Shown here piece by piece: positions 11,288-20,969 of a stretch of DNA of 64,000 bases. The DNA comes from Pseudomonas promysalinigenes (GTDB lineage: Bacteria; Pseudomonadota; Gammaproteobacteria; Pseudomonadales; Pseudomonadaceae), in the NCBI RefSeq assembly GCF_014269025.2, contig NZ_CP077094.1, forward strand, positions 4,930,501-4,994,500, given 5' to 3'. How positions within the stretch are numbered: the stretch's first letter is position 1; every line of letters starts with the position of its first letter. A model generated the notes under the pieces. The model had not been told where the DNA came from. It saw nothing but the letters and a program-made list of their open reading frames with translations, and made no database searches. Made by a program: the position numbers and the translations under genes.

Positions 11288-13396
11288 ATGCCAGGCATAG
11301 AAGCCTTAGCCGAACGGCTGTCGACCTATCTTGGGCCTGAACAGGTCAACCTGGTCCGGCGTGCCTATTTCTACGCCGAACAGGCCCACGACGGGCAGCG
11401 CCGCCGCAGCGGCGAGCCCTACGTGACCCATCCGCTGGCAGTGGCCAGCATCCTCGCCGACATGCACATGGACCATCAGAGCCTGATGGCGGCCATGCTG
11501 CACGACGTGATCGAAGACACTGGTATCGCCAAAGAAGCTCTGTGCCAGCAGTTTGGCGAGACTGTGGCCGAGCTGGTCGATGGGGTCAGCAAACTGACCC
11601 AGATGAACTTCGAGACCAAAGCCGAGGCGCAGGCCGAGAACTTCCAGAAGATGGCCATGGCCATGGCCCGCGATATACGCGTGATCCTGGTCAAGCTCGC
11701 TGACCGCCTGCACAACATGCGCACTCTGGAAGTGCTGTCCGGGGAAAAACGCCGGCGCATCGCCAAGGAAACACTCGAGATCTACGCCCCCATCGCCAAC
11801 CGTCTAGGCATGCATACGGTGCGCGTGGAGTTCGAGGACCTTGGCTTCAAAGCCATGCACCCGATGCGTTCGTCGCTGATTCACCGGGCGGTGAAAAGCG
11901 CGCGCGGCAACCGTAAAGAGATCGTCGCCAAAATCGAGCAATCGCTGGCCAATTGCCTGGCAGCCGATGGTATTGCAGGCGAGGTCAGCGGCCGGCAGAA
12001 ACACCTCTACGGCATCTACAAGAAGATGCGGGGCAAGCGCCGCGCCTTCAACGAGATCATGGACGTTTACGCCTTCCGCATCATCGTCGACAAGGTAGAC
12101 ACCTGCTACCGTGTGCTCGGCGCGGTGCACAACCTGTACAAGCCGCTGCCCGGACGCTTCAAGGATTACATCGCGATTCCCAAGGCCAACGGCTATCAGT
12201 CGTTGCATACCACGCTGTTCGGCATGCACGGGGTGCCCATCGAAATTCAGATTCGCACCCGCGAAATGGAAGAAATGGCCAACAATGGTATCGCTGCCCA
12301 CTGGCTGTACAAGTCCAACGCAGACGAGCAGCCCAAGGGCAACCACGCCCGCGCCCGGCAGTGGGTCAAGGGCATCCTCGAGCTGCAGCAGCGCGCTGGC
12401 AACTCGCTGGAATTCATCGAAAGCGTGAAGATCGACCTGTTCCCGGACGAGGTCTACGTGTTCACGCCAAAAGGCCGGATTATGGAGCTGCCCAAGGGCT
12501 CCACCGCCGTCGACTTCGCCTACGCGGTGCATACCGACGTGGGCAACAGCTGCATCGCCTGCCGCATCAACCGCCGCCTGGCACCACTGTCCGAACCGCT
12601 GCAAAGCGGCTCGACGGTTGAAATCGTCAGCGCCCCTGGCGCACGGCCAAATCCGGCGTGGCTCAACTTCGTGGTCACTGGCAAAGCGCGCACACACATT
12701 CGCCATGCCCTCAAGCAACAGCGCCGTTCAGAGTCGATCAGCCTTGGCGAGCGCCTGCTGAATAAAGTGCTAACCGGCTTCGACAGCAGCCTTGAAAAAA
12801 TCCCTCAGGAACGCGTCCAGGCCATTCTGGCCGAATACCGCCTGGAGCTGATCGAAGACCTGCTCGAAGACATAGGCCTGGGCAACCGCATGGCCTACGT
12901 GGTCGCTCGCCGGCTGCTTTCTGCCGAAGGCGAACAGCTGCCGGCGCCGGAAGGGCCGCTGGCCATTCGCGGCACCGAAGGCCTGGTCTTGAGCTATGCC
13001 AAGTGCTGCACACCAATCCCGGGCGACCCCATCGTCGGCCACCTGTCTGCAGGCAAGGGCATGGTCGTGCACCTGGAAAACTGCCGCAATATCAGTGAAA
13101 TCCGCCACAACCCGGAAAAGTGCGTGCAGCTTTCCTGGGCCAAGGACATCGCTGGCGAATTCAACGTCGAGCTGCGTGTCGAGCTTGAACACCAGCGCGG
13201 CCTGATTGCCTTGCTGGCCAGCAGCGTCAACGCGGCGGACGGCAACATCGAGAAGATCAGCATGGACGAACGCGACGGCCGTATCAGCGTGGTCCAACTG
13301 GTGGTCAGCGTGCATGATCGTGTGCACCTGGCACGTGTGATCAAGAAGCTGCGTACCTTGACCGGCGTGGTCCGCATCACCCGCATGCGTACGTAG
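11288..13396 (+). CDS. spoT: Bifunctional (p)ppGpp synthetase/hydrolase SpoT
   Basis: Makes and degrades the stringent-response alarmone in the cytoplasm. The 702 residues contain an HD hydrolase domain with H48 and H72-D73 in LHDVIEDTG; a synthetase domain with the RFKD motif, the charge type seen in bifunctional enzymes, followed by [15 protein letters not shown]; a TGS domain ([18 protein letters not shown]); a cysteine-containing segment [11 protein letters not shown]; and a C-terminal ACT domain. All key residues look intact. It is co-oriented with rpoZ upstream and ridA 23 nt downstream. Confidence 0.97.
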   Translation: MPGIEALAERLSTYLGPEQVNLVRRAYFYAEQAHDGQRRRSGEPYVTHPLAVASILADMHMDHQSLMAAMLHDVIEDTGIAKEALCQQFGETVAELVDGVSKLTQMNFETKAEAQAENFQKMAMAMARDIRVILVKLADRLHNMRTLEVLSGEKRRRIAKETLEIYAPIANRLGMHTVRVEFEDLGFKAMHPMRSSLIHRAVKSARGNRKEIVAKIEQSLANCLAADGIAGEVSGRQKHLYGIYKKMRGKRRAFNEIMDVYAFRIIVDKVDTCYRVLGAVHNLYKPLPGRFKDYIAIPKANGYQSLHTTLFGMHGVPIEIQIRTREMEEMANNGIAAHWLYKSNADEQPKGNHARARQWVKGILELQQRAGNSLEFIESVKIDLFPDEVYVFTPKGRIMELPKGSTAVDFAYAVHTDVGNSCIACRINRRLAPLSEPLQSGSTVEIVSAPGARPNPAWLNFVVTGKARTHIRHALKQQRRSESISLGERLLNKVLTGFDSSLEKIPQERVQAILAEYRLELIEDLLEDIGLGNRMAYVVARRLLSAEGEQLPAPEGPLAIRGTEGLVLSYAKCCTPIPGDPIVGHLSAGKGMVVHLENCRNISEIRHNPEKCVQLSWAKDIAGEFNVELRVELEHQRGLIALLASSVNAADGNIEKISMDERDGRISVVQLVVSVHDRVHLARVIKKLRTLTGVVRITRMRT

Positions 13397-13419
13397 TCCG
13401 CCAACCGCAAGGAGTCATC

Positions 13420-13800
13420 ATGAGCAAGACCGTCATCAACAGCGACAAGGCCCCTGCCGCTATCGGCACCTACTCCCAGGCGATCAAGGCCGGCAACACT
13501 GTCTACATGTCAGGGCAGATTCCCCTCGACCCAAAGACCATGGAACTGGTCGAGGGCTTCGAAGCCCAGACCGTGCAGGTGTTCGAAAACCTCAAGGCCG
13601 TGGCTGAAGCAGCAGGCGGTTCGTTCAAGGACATCGTCAAGCTGAACATCTTCCTCACCGACCTGAGCCACTTCGCCAAGGTCAATGAAGTCATGGGCCG
13701 CTACTTCGAACAGCCGTACCCCGCTCGCGCCGCCATCGGCGTAGCCGCGCTGCCAAAAGGCGCCCAGGTCGAAATGGATGCCATCCTGGTCATCGAATGA
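13420..13800 (+). CDS. ridA: RidA family enamine/imine deaminase
   Basis: Hydrolyses reactive enamine/imine intermediates, such as 2-aminoacrylate, released by PLP enzymes. The 126-residue protein is the normal size. The signature [21 protein letters not shown] is near residues 13-33, and the active-site Arg-containing segment [18 protein letters not shown] lies near the C-terminus. An AAGGAG ribosome-binding site lies just upstream. It follows spoT closely in the common gammaproteobacterial order and is probably co-transcribed. Confidence 0.95.
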   Translation: MSKTVINSDKAPAAIGTYSQAIKAGNTVYMSGQIPLDPKTMELVEGFEAQTVQVFENLKAVAEAAGGSFKDIVKLNIFLTDLSHFAKVNEVMGRYFEQPYPARAAIGVAALPKGAQVEMDAILVIE

Positions 13801-13855
13801 CGCCCCTGGTGACGGGCGCCATGCCCGTCACTCTCTTTTGCAAGGTTATCCCGTC

Positions 13856-14581
13856 ATGCGACAAGCACTGCCCCTCGCGTTGGCAGCCCTGCTTCTGGGC
13901 GGCTGCGCCAGCCACAAACCTGAAGACTTCAACGGTACCTGGATCAACCAGGAGGCCATCAAGGCCGCCAACAAAGGCGGCAGCCTGCGCCAGGCACTGA
14001 ACGAAAACGGCCCGATCTTCGAATGGAAGCTTGACGTTGCGCATCAGCAGGCCAGCTACAGCAACGGCTTCGAGGCGGCTGACGGCCAGCTCAGCGCCAA
14101 CCAGAAAAATTGGCAAGCGAGCTTCGAGGGCGGCCAGACCGAACAGCTAGAGCTCGATGGCGACGAGCTCAAAGCCACCAGCCAGAGCGGTGCCGAACAA
14201 ACCTTCGTGCGCGTCGAACAGCCCGGTAACACGCCACTGGGCGCTAGCTTTGAGAAGGCGCTTTACCAGGCCTACCTCGGTGGTGACTGGAAGGTCCTCG
14301 AAGGCCAGGGCAAAGGCGGCATCGTCCGCTTCAGCGATACCGGCACTGTCACCGGGCTGCCAGGCCCGGATCGTTTCGCCCTGTGCCTGGCCGGCGACTG
14401 CGCCAGCATGGGTGGCAGCAACGATAGCCTGTGGCTGGAGCGCAACCAGCGCGGCGCGCCGTTCATTTTCAAGCGTGACGGCAACAAACTGACCATCTAC
14501 CAGGCAGTCAATACCGCCCAGGCAGATGAGATTCCGCAGTTGTCGCCAGGGGCGCAGCAGTGGGTGCTGGAACGGGACTAA
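13856..14581 (+). CDS. Hypothetical outer-membrane or periplasmic lipoprotein
   Basis: A 241-residue protein from the ATG at 13856 (MRQALPLALAALLLGGCASHK). The lipoprotein signal ends with lipobox LGGC and lipidated Cys17. The mature part is soluble and polar, with no motif I recognise. A frame running back into ridA is open, but the signal peptide fixes the start. It is 55 nt downstream of ridA on the same strand and may be co-transcribed. Function unknown. Confidence 0.85.
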   Translation: MRQALPLALAALLLGGCASHKPEDFNGTWINQEAIKAANKGGSLRQALNENGPIFEWKLDVAHQQASYSNGFEAADGQLSANQKNWQASFEGGQTEQLELDGDELKATSQSGAEQTFVRVEQPGNTPLGASFEKALYQAYLGGDWKVLEGQGKGGIVRFSDTGTVTGLPGPDRFALCLAGDCASMGGSNDSLWLERNQRGAPFIFKRDGNKLTIYQAVNTAQADEIPQLSPGAQQWVLERD

Positions 14582-14618
14582 CGCCCGACCTTGAGCCGGG
14601 CCAGCGCTGGCTCATCGA

Positions 14619-15476
14619 TCAGCGCTGGCCTGCCAGGATTGCTGCATAGCCTTCCTTGTAGCTTGGATACTCAGGCACCCAACCCAACGCCCGTGCTCGG
14701 GCGTTGCTGCAGCGCTTGCTGCCGGTACGCCGCACGCGCTGTTCGTCGGACCACTGGGTGACCCCAAGGTACGCCCGCAACCAGCCCACCACTTCGGCCA
14801 GCGGCGCCGGGTCGTCGTCGACACCGATGTAGCAATCGTCCAGCGCCACGCCGTCAGCATCGGCCTGCAAGAGAAAAGCCATCAGGCTTGCCGCATCTTC
14901 TGCATGTATCCGATTACCGTACAGCGGCGGCTGCTCGACTACCCGATAGCCTTGGCGTACCTGGCTCAGCAGCCACTCGCGGCCCGGCCCGTAGATACCC
15001 GTAAGGCGCACCACACTGGCAGGTATGCCACTTGCCAGCGCCACCCTCTCGGCCTGCAGCATAACCTTGCCGGAATAGCCTTCAGGCTCGGTGGCGGCCG
15101 ATTCGTCGACCCATTGGCCGTCCTTCTGAGCGAATACACTGCTGCTGGAGACGAATAGCAGACGGCGGGGGCGCTGGCCGCGCAGGGCAAGCCATGCCAG
15201 CACATGGCGCAGGCCGTCGACGTAGGCCGCCTGATAGCCCGCCTCGTCATGCTGGCTGGCAGCTACACAATAGACCAGATAGTCCGGCGAATGCTGCGGC
15301 CAGGCCTGCGGGATGCTCGGGTCCGACAGGTCGGCGGCAATCGGTGCAACGCCCGCTGGAAGCTGCCCGACAGAGCGGCGCAGACCGCTGACCTGCCAGC
15401 CTTTGGCCAGCAGCTGGCAGGCCAACCGGCCGCCTACATCACCACATCCCACGATAAGCGCGCTAAGGCCTGACAT
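14619..15476 (-). CDS. NAD(P)-dependent epimerase/dehydratase family protein
   Basis: A 285-residue extended short-chain dehydrogenase-like protein. The N-terminal Rossmann loop reads LIVGCGDVGGRLA (residues 7-19), followed by LLFVSSSSVFAQKDG at the beta5 serine region. The canonical YxxxK pair is not clear: the region reads GYSGKVMLQAE, as in YeeZ-like members. The substrate is unknown. It is convergent with the lipoprotein gene and divergent from exbB. Confidence 0.82.
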   Translation of the reverse strand: MSGLSALIVGCGDVGGRLACQLLAKGWQVSGLRRSVGQLPAGVAPIAADLSDPSIPQAWPQHSPDYLVYCVAASQHDEAGYQAAYVDGLRHVLAWLALRGQRPRRLLFVSSSSVFAQKDGQWVDESAATEPEGYSGKVMLQAERVALASGIPASVVRLTGIYGPGREWLLSQVRQGYRVVEQPPLYGNRIHAEDAASLMAFLLQADADGVALDDCYIGVDDDPAPLAEVVGWLRAYLGVTQWSDEQRVRRTGSKRCSNARARALGWVPEYPSYKEGYAAILAGQR

Positions 15477-15667
15477 CGAAAAACTCCCTGAAGCAAAGGG
15501 TCAGGCTAGCCGGATTACACGATAGACGGCTAGACCTCGGGTTGATAAAGCAACAATATTACTTTTGTTAACAAGAATTACTTGCAATAATGGCACCCCT
15601 ATCTGTTCTCGGCCTACCTCGAGGCCTTGGAGAACACACACTTTCTTCTTCATCAGGTCCGGCTAGC

Positions 15668-16624
15668 ATGACACGTACTCAACCCTCCGCTTCGCCAAAC
15701 CCGTCGCGCGCCTGGCGCGCCATTGCCGCGCTGCTGTTCAGCCTGGTGCTGGCCCCGGTAGCCATGGCCGATGAGCCTGCCGCCAATGCCGCAACGCCTG
15801 CAGCCGCAGCCGCTCCAGCAGCACCGGCAGCGCCCGCCGCCGAAGGCCAGGCCACCTCAGCGGCCAATGCACCTGCCGCCGACCCGGCCGTGGAGCAGCT
15901 GGTTGAAGATACCTCGCTGGGCATGGCTCACGACCTTTCGCCATGGGGCATGTACAAGAACGCCGATATCGTCGTGAAGATCGTGATGATCGGCTTGGCC
16001 ATCGCTTCGATCATCACCTGGACCATCTGGATCGCCAAGGGCTTCGAGCTAATGGGCGCCAAGCGCCGCTTGCGTGGCGAAATCGCTGCGTTGAAGAAGT
16101 CGGTCAGCCTCAAAGAAGCCAGCGATGTCTCCAATAAAGAAGGCACCCTGGCCCATACCCTGGTCCATGACGCTCTCGAAGAGATGCGTTTGTCGGCCAA
16201 CACCCGCGAGAAGGAAGGCATCAAAGAGCGCGTCAGCTTCCGTCTGGAGCGCCTGGTAGCGGCCAGCGGCCGGGCCATGAGCAGCGGCACCGGCGTGCTT
16301 GCCACCATCGGGTCTACCGCGCCATTCGTGGGCCTGTTCGGTACCGTATGGGGCATCATGAACAGCTTCATCGGCATCGCCAAAACCCAGACCACCAACC
16401 TGGCCGTGGTTGCCCCAGGTATCGCCGAAGCCCTGCTGGCTACCGCCCTGGGCCTGGTCGCAGCGATTCCGGCAGTGGTCATTTACAACGTCTTCGCCCG
16501 TTCCATCGCTGGCTACAAGGCGCAGGTGTCCGACGCCTCTGCCCAGGTGCTGCTGCTGGTCAGCCGCGACCTGGACCACCAAGGCAGCGAGCGCGCCGCC
16601 CCGCACATGGTGAAAGTGGGGTAA
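15668..16624 (+). CDS. exbB: TonB-system biopolymer transport protein ExbB
   Basis: An inner-membrane proton-channel component that energises TonB with ExbD. The ATG at 15668 gives 318 residues. A signal-like N-terminus is followed by a long Ala/Pro-rich segment (about residues 38-75), typical of the extended pseudomonad ExbB. The MotA/TolQ/ExbB domain has three membrane segments, the first near IVVKIVMIGLAIASIITWTIWI. exbD starts 3 nt after the stop. The upstream region at about 15545-15595 is conspicuously AT-rich and probably holds the promoter; iron regulation is expected for the family, but I could not align a convincing Fur box. Confidence 0.95.
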   Translation: MTRTQPSASPNPSRAWRAIAALLFSLVLAPVAMADEPAANAATPAAAAAPAAPAAPAAEGQATSAANAPAADPAVEQLVEDTSLGMAHDLSPWGMYKNADIVVKIVMIGLAIASIITWTIWIAKGFELMGAKRRLRGEIAALKKSVSLKEASDVSNKEGTLAHTLVHDALEEMRLSANTREKEGIKERVSFRLERLVAASGRAMSSGTGVLATIGSTAPFVGLFGTVWGIMNSFIGIAKTQTTNLAVVAPGIAEALLATALGLVAAIPAVVIYNVFARSIAGYKAQVSDASAQVLLLVSRDLDHQGSERAAPHMVKVG

Positions 16625-16627
16625 GCC

Positions 16628-17056
16628 ATGGGCCTGCATCTGAACGAAGGTGGCGACGACCTCGCCGAAAACCACGAAATCAACGTAACGCCGTTCATCG
16701 ACGTGATGCTGGTGCTGCTGATCATCTTCATGGTTGCAGCGCCCTTGGCCACGGTGGACATCAAGGTCGACCTACCGGCATCGACCGCTAAGCCGGCGCC
16801 ACGGCCCGAGAAACCGGTGTTCGTCAGCGTCAAGGCCGACCAGAAGCTGTATATCGGCGACGATCAGGTGCTCGCTCCGGCACAGCTTGGCCCGATGCTC
16901 GACGCCAAGACCAAGGGCGACAAGGAAACCACCATCTTCTTCCAGGCCGACAAGGGCGTGGATTACGGTGACCTGATGGAAGTGATGAACAACCTGCGCG
17001 CGGCCGGCTACCTCAAGGTCGGTCTGGTAGGTCTCGAGACGGCAGCCAAGAAATGA
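16628..17056 (+). CDS. exbD: TonB-system biopolymer transport protein ExbD
   Basis: A 142-residue inner-membrane protein with one N-terminal transmembrane helix containing the functional Asp (INVTPFIDVMLVLLIIFMV) and a periplasmic domain. It couples proton flow to TonB together with ExbB. It sits between exbB and tonB with tight spacing: 3 nt upstream and a 4-nt ATGA overlap with tonB. This indicates an operon with translational coupling. Confidence 0.96.
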   Translation: MGLHLNEGGDDLAENHEINVTPFIDVMLVLLIIFMVAAPLATVDIKVDLPASTAKPAPRPEKPVFVSVKADQKLYIGDDQVLAPAQLGPMLDAKTKGDKETTIFFQADKGVDYGDLMEVMNNLRAAGYLKVGLVGLETAAKK

Positions 17057-17787
17057 CGAAACCGCGCTCAAACGTGGCGCGCTACGCTGTCAGCCTGGCG
17101 ATCGTGCTGGGTGTGCACGTGGTCGCCGTGCTGCTGACGCTCAACTGGTCGGTGCCCCAGGCCATCGAACTGCCACCGGCAGCGATGATGGTCGAGCTGG
17201 CGCCGCTGCCTGAGCCTGCGCCACCGCCCCCTCCGAAAGCCGCCCCGCAGCCACCGGCACCGGTCGAAGAACCGCCACTGCCGAAGGTGGCCGAGGCGCC
17301 CAAACCGAAGATCGCCGTCGCCAAGCCGGTCAAGCCAAAGCCCAAGCCTCAGCCGCCCAAGCCTGTGAAGAAGCCTGAGCCGCCAAAGGATGAGCCACCG
17401 GCCAAAGAGCAGGTAGCCGACACGCCGCCAAGCAACACGCCACCGCAAAAATCGGCAGCACCGGCCCCCAGCATCGCCGCCAACAGTAAAGCGCTGCCGA
17501 CCTGGCAGAGCGACCTGCTGCGCCATCTGGCCAAGTACAAGCGCTACCCCGAAGACGCTCGCCGCCGCGGCCTGCAAGGTATCAACCGCTTGCGTTTCGT
17601 GGTCGACGCCGAGGGCAAGGTGGTGTCGTACACCCTGGCAGGCGGTTCTGGTAGCGCATCACTGGACCGGGCGACGTTGGAAATGATCCGCCGAGCTGGC
17701 ACGGTGCCCAAGCCACCGGCCGAGTTGCTGACCAACGGCACCATTGAAGTAGTCGCACCATTCGTCTACTCACTGGACCGCCGCTGA
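17053..17787 (+). CDS. tonB: Energy transducer TonB
   Basis: Transmits proton-motive force to outer-membrane siderophore and cobalamin receptors. The 244 residues comprise an N-terminal membrane anchor (YAVSLAIVLGVHVVAVLLTL), a long Pro/Lys/Glu-rich periplasm-spanning region (about residues 50-130), and a C-terminal TonB domain with LRFVVDAEGKVVSYTLAGGSG. It is the last gene of exbBD-tonB, overlapping exbD by 4 nt. oxyR follows after about 95 bp on the same strand. Confidence 0.96.
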   Translation: MTKPRSNVARYAVSLAIVLGVHVVAVLLTLNWSVPQAIELPPAAMMVELAPLPEPAPPPPPKAAPQPPAPVEEPPLPKVAEAPKPKIAVAKPVKPKPKPQPPKPVKKPEPPKDEPPAKEQVADTPPSNTPPQKSAAPAPSIAANSKALPTWQSDLLRHLAKYKRYPEDARRRGLQGINRLRFVVDAEGKVVSYTLAGGSGSASLDRATLEMIRRAGTVPKPPAELLTNGTIEVVAPFVYSLDRR

Positions 17788-17882
17788 TATTTTTTGTTTC
17801 TGTCACAAACCGGCAACTCTGATAACGTGCGTCTATCGATTGCAGCCGCTATGCTGGGCTCGCAACTTCATGGACGCACGTT

Positions 17883-18809
17883 ATGACCCTCACAGAATTA
17901 CGCTACATCGTCACGCTCGCTCAGGAGCAGCACTTCGGCCATGCCGCCGAGCGCTGCCACGTCAGCCAACCCACCCTGTCGGTTGGCGTGAAAAAGCTCG
18001 AGGACGAGCTTGGTGTACTGATTTTCGAGCGCAGCAAAAGCGCCGTGCGCCTTACCCCGGTCGGCGAAAGCATCGTGGCTCAGGCACAAAAGGTGCTGGA
18101 GCAGGCGCAGGGCATTCGTGAACTGGCTCAAGCCGGCAAGAATCAGCTCACCGCGCCGCTCAAGGTCGGTGCCATCTATACCGTCGGCCCATATCTGTTC
18201 CCGCACCTGATCCCGCAGTTGCATCGCGTTGCACCGCAGATGCCGTTGTACATCGAAGAAAACTTCACCCATGTACTGCGCGAGAAGCTGCGCAACGGCG
18301 AGCTGGACGCAGTTATCATCGCCTTGCCGTTCAACGAAGCCGATGTGCTGACCCTGCCGCTGTACGATGAACCGTTCTGTGCGCTGATGCCCGCCGACCA
18401 TCCCTGGACGGCCAAGAAGACCATCGACACCGCCCTGCTCAACGACAAGAGCCTGCTGCTGCTCGGCGAGGGCCACTGCTTCCGCGACCAGGTGCTGGAA
18501 GCCTGCCCGACGCTGAACAAAGGAGGTGAAGGGTCCAAGCACACCACGGTCGAATCCAGCTCGCTGGAAACCATCCGCCACATGGTTGCCTCAGGGCTGG
18601 GTGTTTCGATCCTGCCGCTGTCGGCCGTGCACAGCCATCACTATGCACCTGGGGTCATCGAGGTGCGTCCGTTGACTGCGCCAGCACCCTTCCGAACCGT
18701 AGCCATCGCCTGGCGCGCCAGCTTCCCCCGGCCCAAGGCCATCGAGATCCTCGCCGACTCGATACGCCTGTGCTCGGTGGCCAAATCACCTGCGCAACAA
18801 ACGGCCTGA
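17883..18809 (+). CDS. oxyR: Hydrogen peroxide-sensing LysR regulator OxyR
   Basis: A peroxide-responsive activator of catalase, alkyl hydroperoxide reductase and related genes. The 308-residue protein has the N-terminal HTH (HFGHAAERCHVSQPTLSVGVKKLE). The redox-active cysteine pair sits at Cys199 and Cys208 (GEGHCFRDQVLEAC), the same positions as in E. coli OxyR. recG begins 3 nt after the stop, the usual pseudomonad oxyR-recG arrangement. The 95-bp upstream gap should carry its promoter. Confidence 0.97.
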   Translation: MTLTELRYIVTLAQEQHFGHAAERCHVSQPTLSVGVKKLEDELGVLIFERSKSAVRLTPVGESIVAQAQKVLEQAQGIRELAQAGKNQLTAPLKVGAIYTVGPYLFPHLIPQLHRVAPQMPLYIEENFTHVLREKLRNGELDAVIIALPFNEADVLTLPLYDEPFCALMPADHPWTAKKTIDTALLNDKSLLLLGEGHCFRDQVLEACPTLNKGGEGSKHTTVESSSLETIRHMVASGLGVSILPLSAVHSHHYAPGVIEVRPLTAPAPFRTVAIAWRASFPRPKAIEILADSIRLCSVAKSPAQQTA

Positions 18810-18812
18810 TTC

Positions 18813-20891
18813 ATGACGGAGTTGTCGAAGGTTCCGGTCACGGCGCTCAAGGGCGTAGGCGATGCCATGGCGGAAAAGCTCGCCAAGGTGGGCCTGGAAA
18901 ACCTTCAGGATGTGCTGTTCCACCTACCCCTGCGTTACCAGGACCGCACCCGCGTGGTGCCCATCGGCCAACTGCGGCCTGGCCAGGACGCAGTGATCGA
19001 GGGCGTGGTCAGCGGCGCTGACGTGACCATGGGCAAGCGCCGCAGCCTGGTGGTGCGCTTGGGTGACGGTACCGGTGTGCTGAGCCTGCGCTTCTATCAC
19101 TTCAGCAATGCGCAGAAAGAAGGCCTCAAGCGCGGTACCCATCTGCGCTGCTATGGGGAAGCTCGCCCTGGCGCCTCGGGCCTTGAGATTTACCACCCCG
19201 AATACCGAGCGCTCAACGGCGACGAGCCACCGCCACCGGTCGAGCAGACCCTGACACCGATCTACCCCTCCACCGAAGGTCTTACCCAGCAACGCCTGCG
19301 GGTGCTTTGCCAGCAGAGCCTGGCCATGCTCGGCCCGCGCAGCCTGCCCGATTGGCTGCCCGATGAGTTGGCCCGCGACTACCACCTGGCGCCACTGGAC
19401 GATGCCATCCGCTACCTGCACAACCCACCGGCAGACGCCGATCTTGACGAGCTCGCCGAAGGCCAGCACTGGGCCCAACACCGCCTGGCTTTCGAAGAAC
19501 TGCTGACCCATCAGTTGTCGCAGCAACGCCTTCGCGAAAGCCTGCGTTGCCTGCGTGCACCAGTGCTGCCCCCGGCCAAACGCCTGCAGGCGCAATACCT
19601 GGCCAACCTGGGCTTTCAGCCGACCGGAGCGCAGCACCGAGTGGCCAAAGAAATTGCCTACGACCTGAGCCAGCACGAACCCATGTTGCGCCTGGTGCAA
19701 GGCGATGTCGGCGCCGGCAAGACCGTAGTTGCTGCCCTTGCCGCACTGCAGGCCCTGGAAGCCGGCTATCAGGTGGCGCTGATGGCACCTACAGAAATCC
19801 TTGCCGAGCAGCACTACATCACTTTCAAGCGCTGGCTGGAGCCGCTAGGCATCGAAGTGGCCTGGCTGGCCGGCAAGCTCAAGGGCAAGGCCCGCGCCAG
19901 CGCCTTGGAGCAGATTGCCGGGGGTGCGCCAATGGTAGTTGGCACCCACGCACTGTTTCAGGAAGAAGTCCGCTTCAAGCACCTGGCGCTGGCGATCATC
20001 GACGAGCAGCACCGCTTCGGTGTGCAGCAACGCCTGGCCCTGCGCAAGAAAGGCGTGGCTGGCGAGCTGTGCCCGCACCAGCTGATCATGACCGCAACGC
20101 CGATCCCCCGCACCTTGGCCATGAGCGCCTACGCCGACCTCGACACCTCGGTCCTCGACGAGCTGCCGCCAGGGCGCACGCCCGTCAACACCGTGCTGGT
20201 CGCCGATAGCCGCCGCTTCGAGGTGGTCGAACGGGTCCGCGCTGCCTGCGCCGAGGGGCGCCAGGCCTATTGGGTGTGTACCTTGATCGAAGAGTCCGAA
20301 GAGCTCACCTGCCAGGCGGCCGAGAGCACCTTCGAAGAGCTGGGCAGTGCACTGGGCGAATTGCGCGTGGGCCTGATTCACGGCCGCATGAAACCTGCCG
20401 AAAAGGCCGAGGTCATGGCGCAGTTCAAACAGGGCGAACTGCAATTGCTGGTGGCCACCACGGTGATCGAGGTCGGCGTCGACGTACCCAATGCCAGCCT
20501 GATGATCATCGAGAACCCCGAGCGCCTGGGCCTGGCTCAGTTGCACCAGCTGCGCGGCCGGGTTGGCCGGGGCAGCGCGGTCAGCCACTGCGTGTTGCTT
20601 TACCACCCACCGCTGTCACAGATCGGGCGGGAACGCCTGGGCATCATGCGCGAAACCAACGACGGCTTCATCATCGCCGAGAAAGACCTGGAGTTGCGGG
20701 GCCCCGGCGAGATGCTGGGCACGCGCCAGACTGGGCTGTTGCAGTTCAAGGTAGCCGATCTAATGCGCGATGCCGACCTGCTCCCTGCGGTACGCGACGC
20801 GGCTCAAGCCCTACTGGCTCGCTGGCCGGACCATGTCAGCCCGTTGCTCGATCGATGGCTGCGCCATGGCCAGCAATATGGCCAAGTGTGA
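18813..20891 (+). CDS. recG: ATP-dependent DNA helicase RecG
   Basis: A branch-migration helicase that processes stalled forks and recombination intermediates. The 692 residues have an N-terminal wedge/OB domain; helicase motif I GDVGAGKTVVAALAAL; motif II IIDEQHRFG (DEQH box); motif III MTATPIPRTLAM; and motif VI QLRGRVGRG. Length and motifs are complete. It is co-transcribed with oxyR, being spaced only 3 nt downstream. Confidence 0.97.
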   Translation: MTELSKVPVTALKGVGDAMAEKLAKVGLENLQDVLFHLPLRYQDRTRVVPIGQLRPGQDAVIEGVVSGADVTMGKRRSLVVRLGDGTGVLSLRFYHFSNAQKEGLKRGTHLRCYGEARPGASGLEIYHPEYRALNGDEPPPPVEQTLTPIYPSTEGLTQQRLRVLCQQSLAMLGPRSLPDWLPDELARDYHLAPLDDAIRYLHNPPADADLDELAEGQHWAQHRLAFEELLTHQLSQQRLRESLRCLRAPVLPPAKRLQAQYLANLGFQPTGAQHRVAKEIAYDLSQHEPMLRLVQGDVGAGKTVVAALAALQALEAGYQVALMAPTEILAEQHYITFKRWLEPLGIEVAWLAGKLKGKARASALEQIAGGAPMVVGTHALFQEEVRFKHLALAIIDEQHRFGVQQRLALRKKGVAGELCPHQLIMTATPIPRTLAMSAYADLDTSVLDELPPGRTPVNTVLVADSRRFEVVERVRAACAEGRQAYWVCTLIEESEELTCQAAESTFEELGSALGELRVGLIHGRMKPAEKAEVMAQFKQGELQLLVATTVIEVGVDVPNASLMIIENPERLGLAQLHQLRGRVGRGSAVSHCVLLYHPPLSQIGRERLGIMRETNDGFIIAEKDLELRGPGEMLGTRQTGLLQFKVADLMRDADLLPAVRDAAQALLARWPDHVSPLLDRWLRHGQQYGQV

Positions 20892-20969
20892 CGACAGTCC
20901 CAGAATGGATCCAGTCTTGCCACCAGACTGGTTATACTTCGCGTTTAAAAGAAATTGTGGATACAGACC

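Noticed and set aside
15540..15600. Fur box before exbB
   Set aside because: The region is AT-rich and iron control is expected, but no alignment reached more than about half of the 19-bp consensus.
17815..17870. OxyR autoregulatory site before oxyR
   Set aside because: Only the first two of four ATAG-N7-CTAT type tetranucleotides fit (ATAA, CTAT); the second half does not match.
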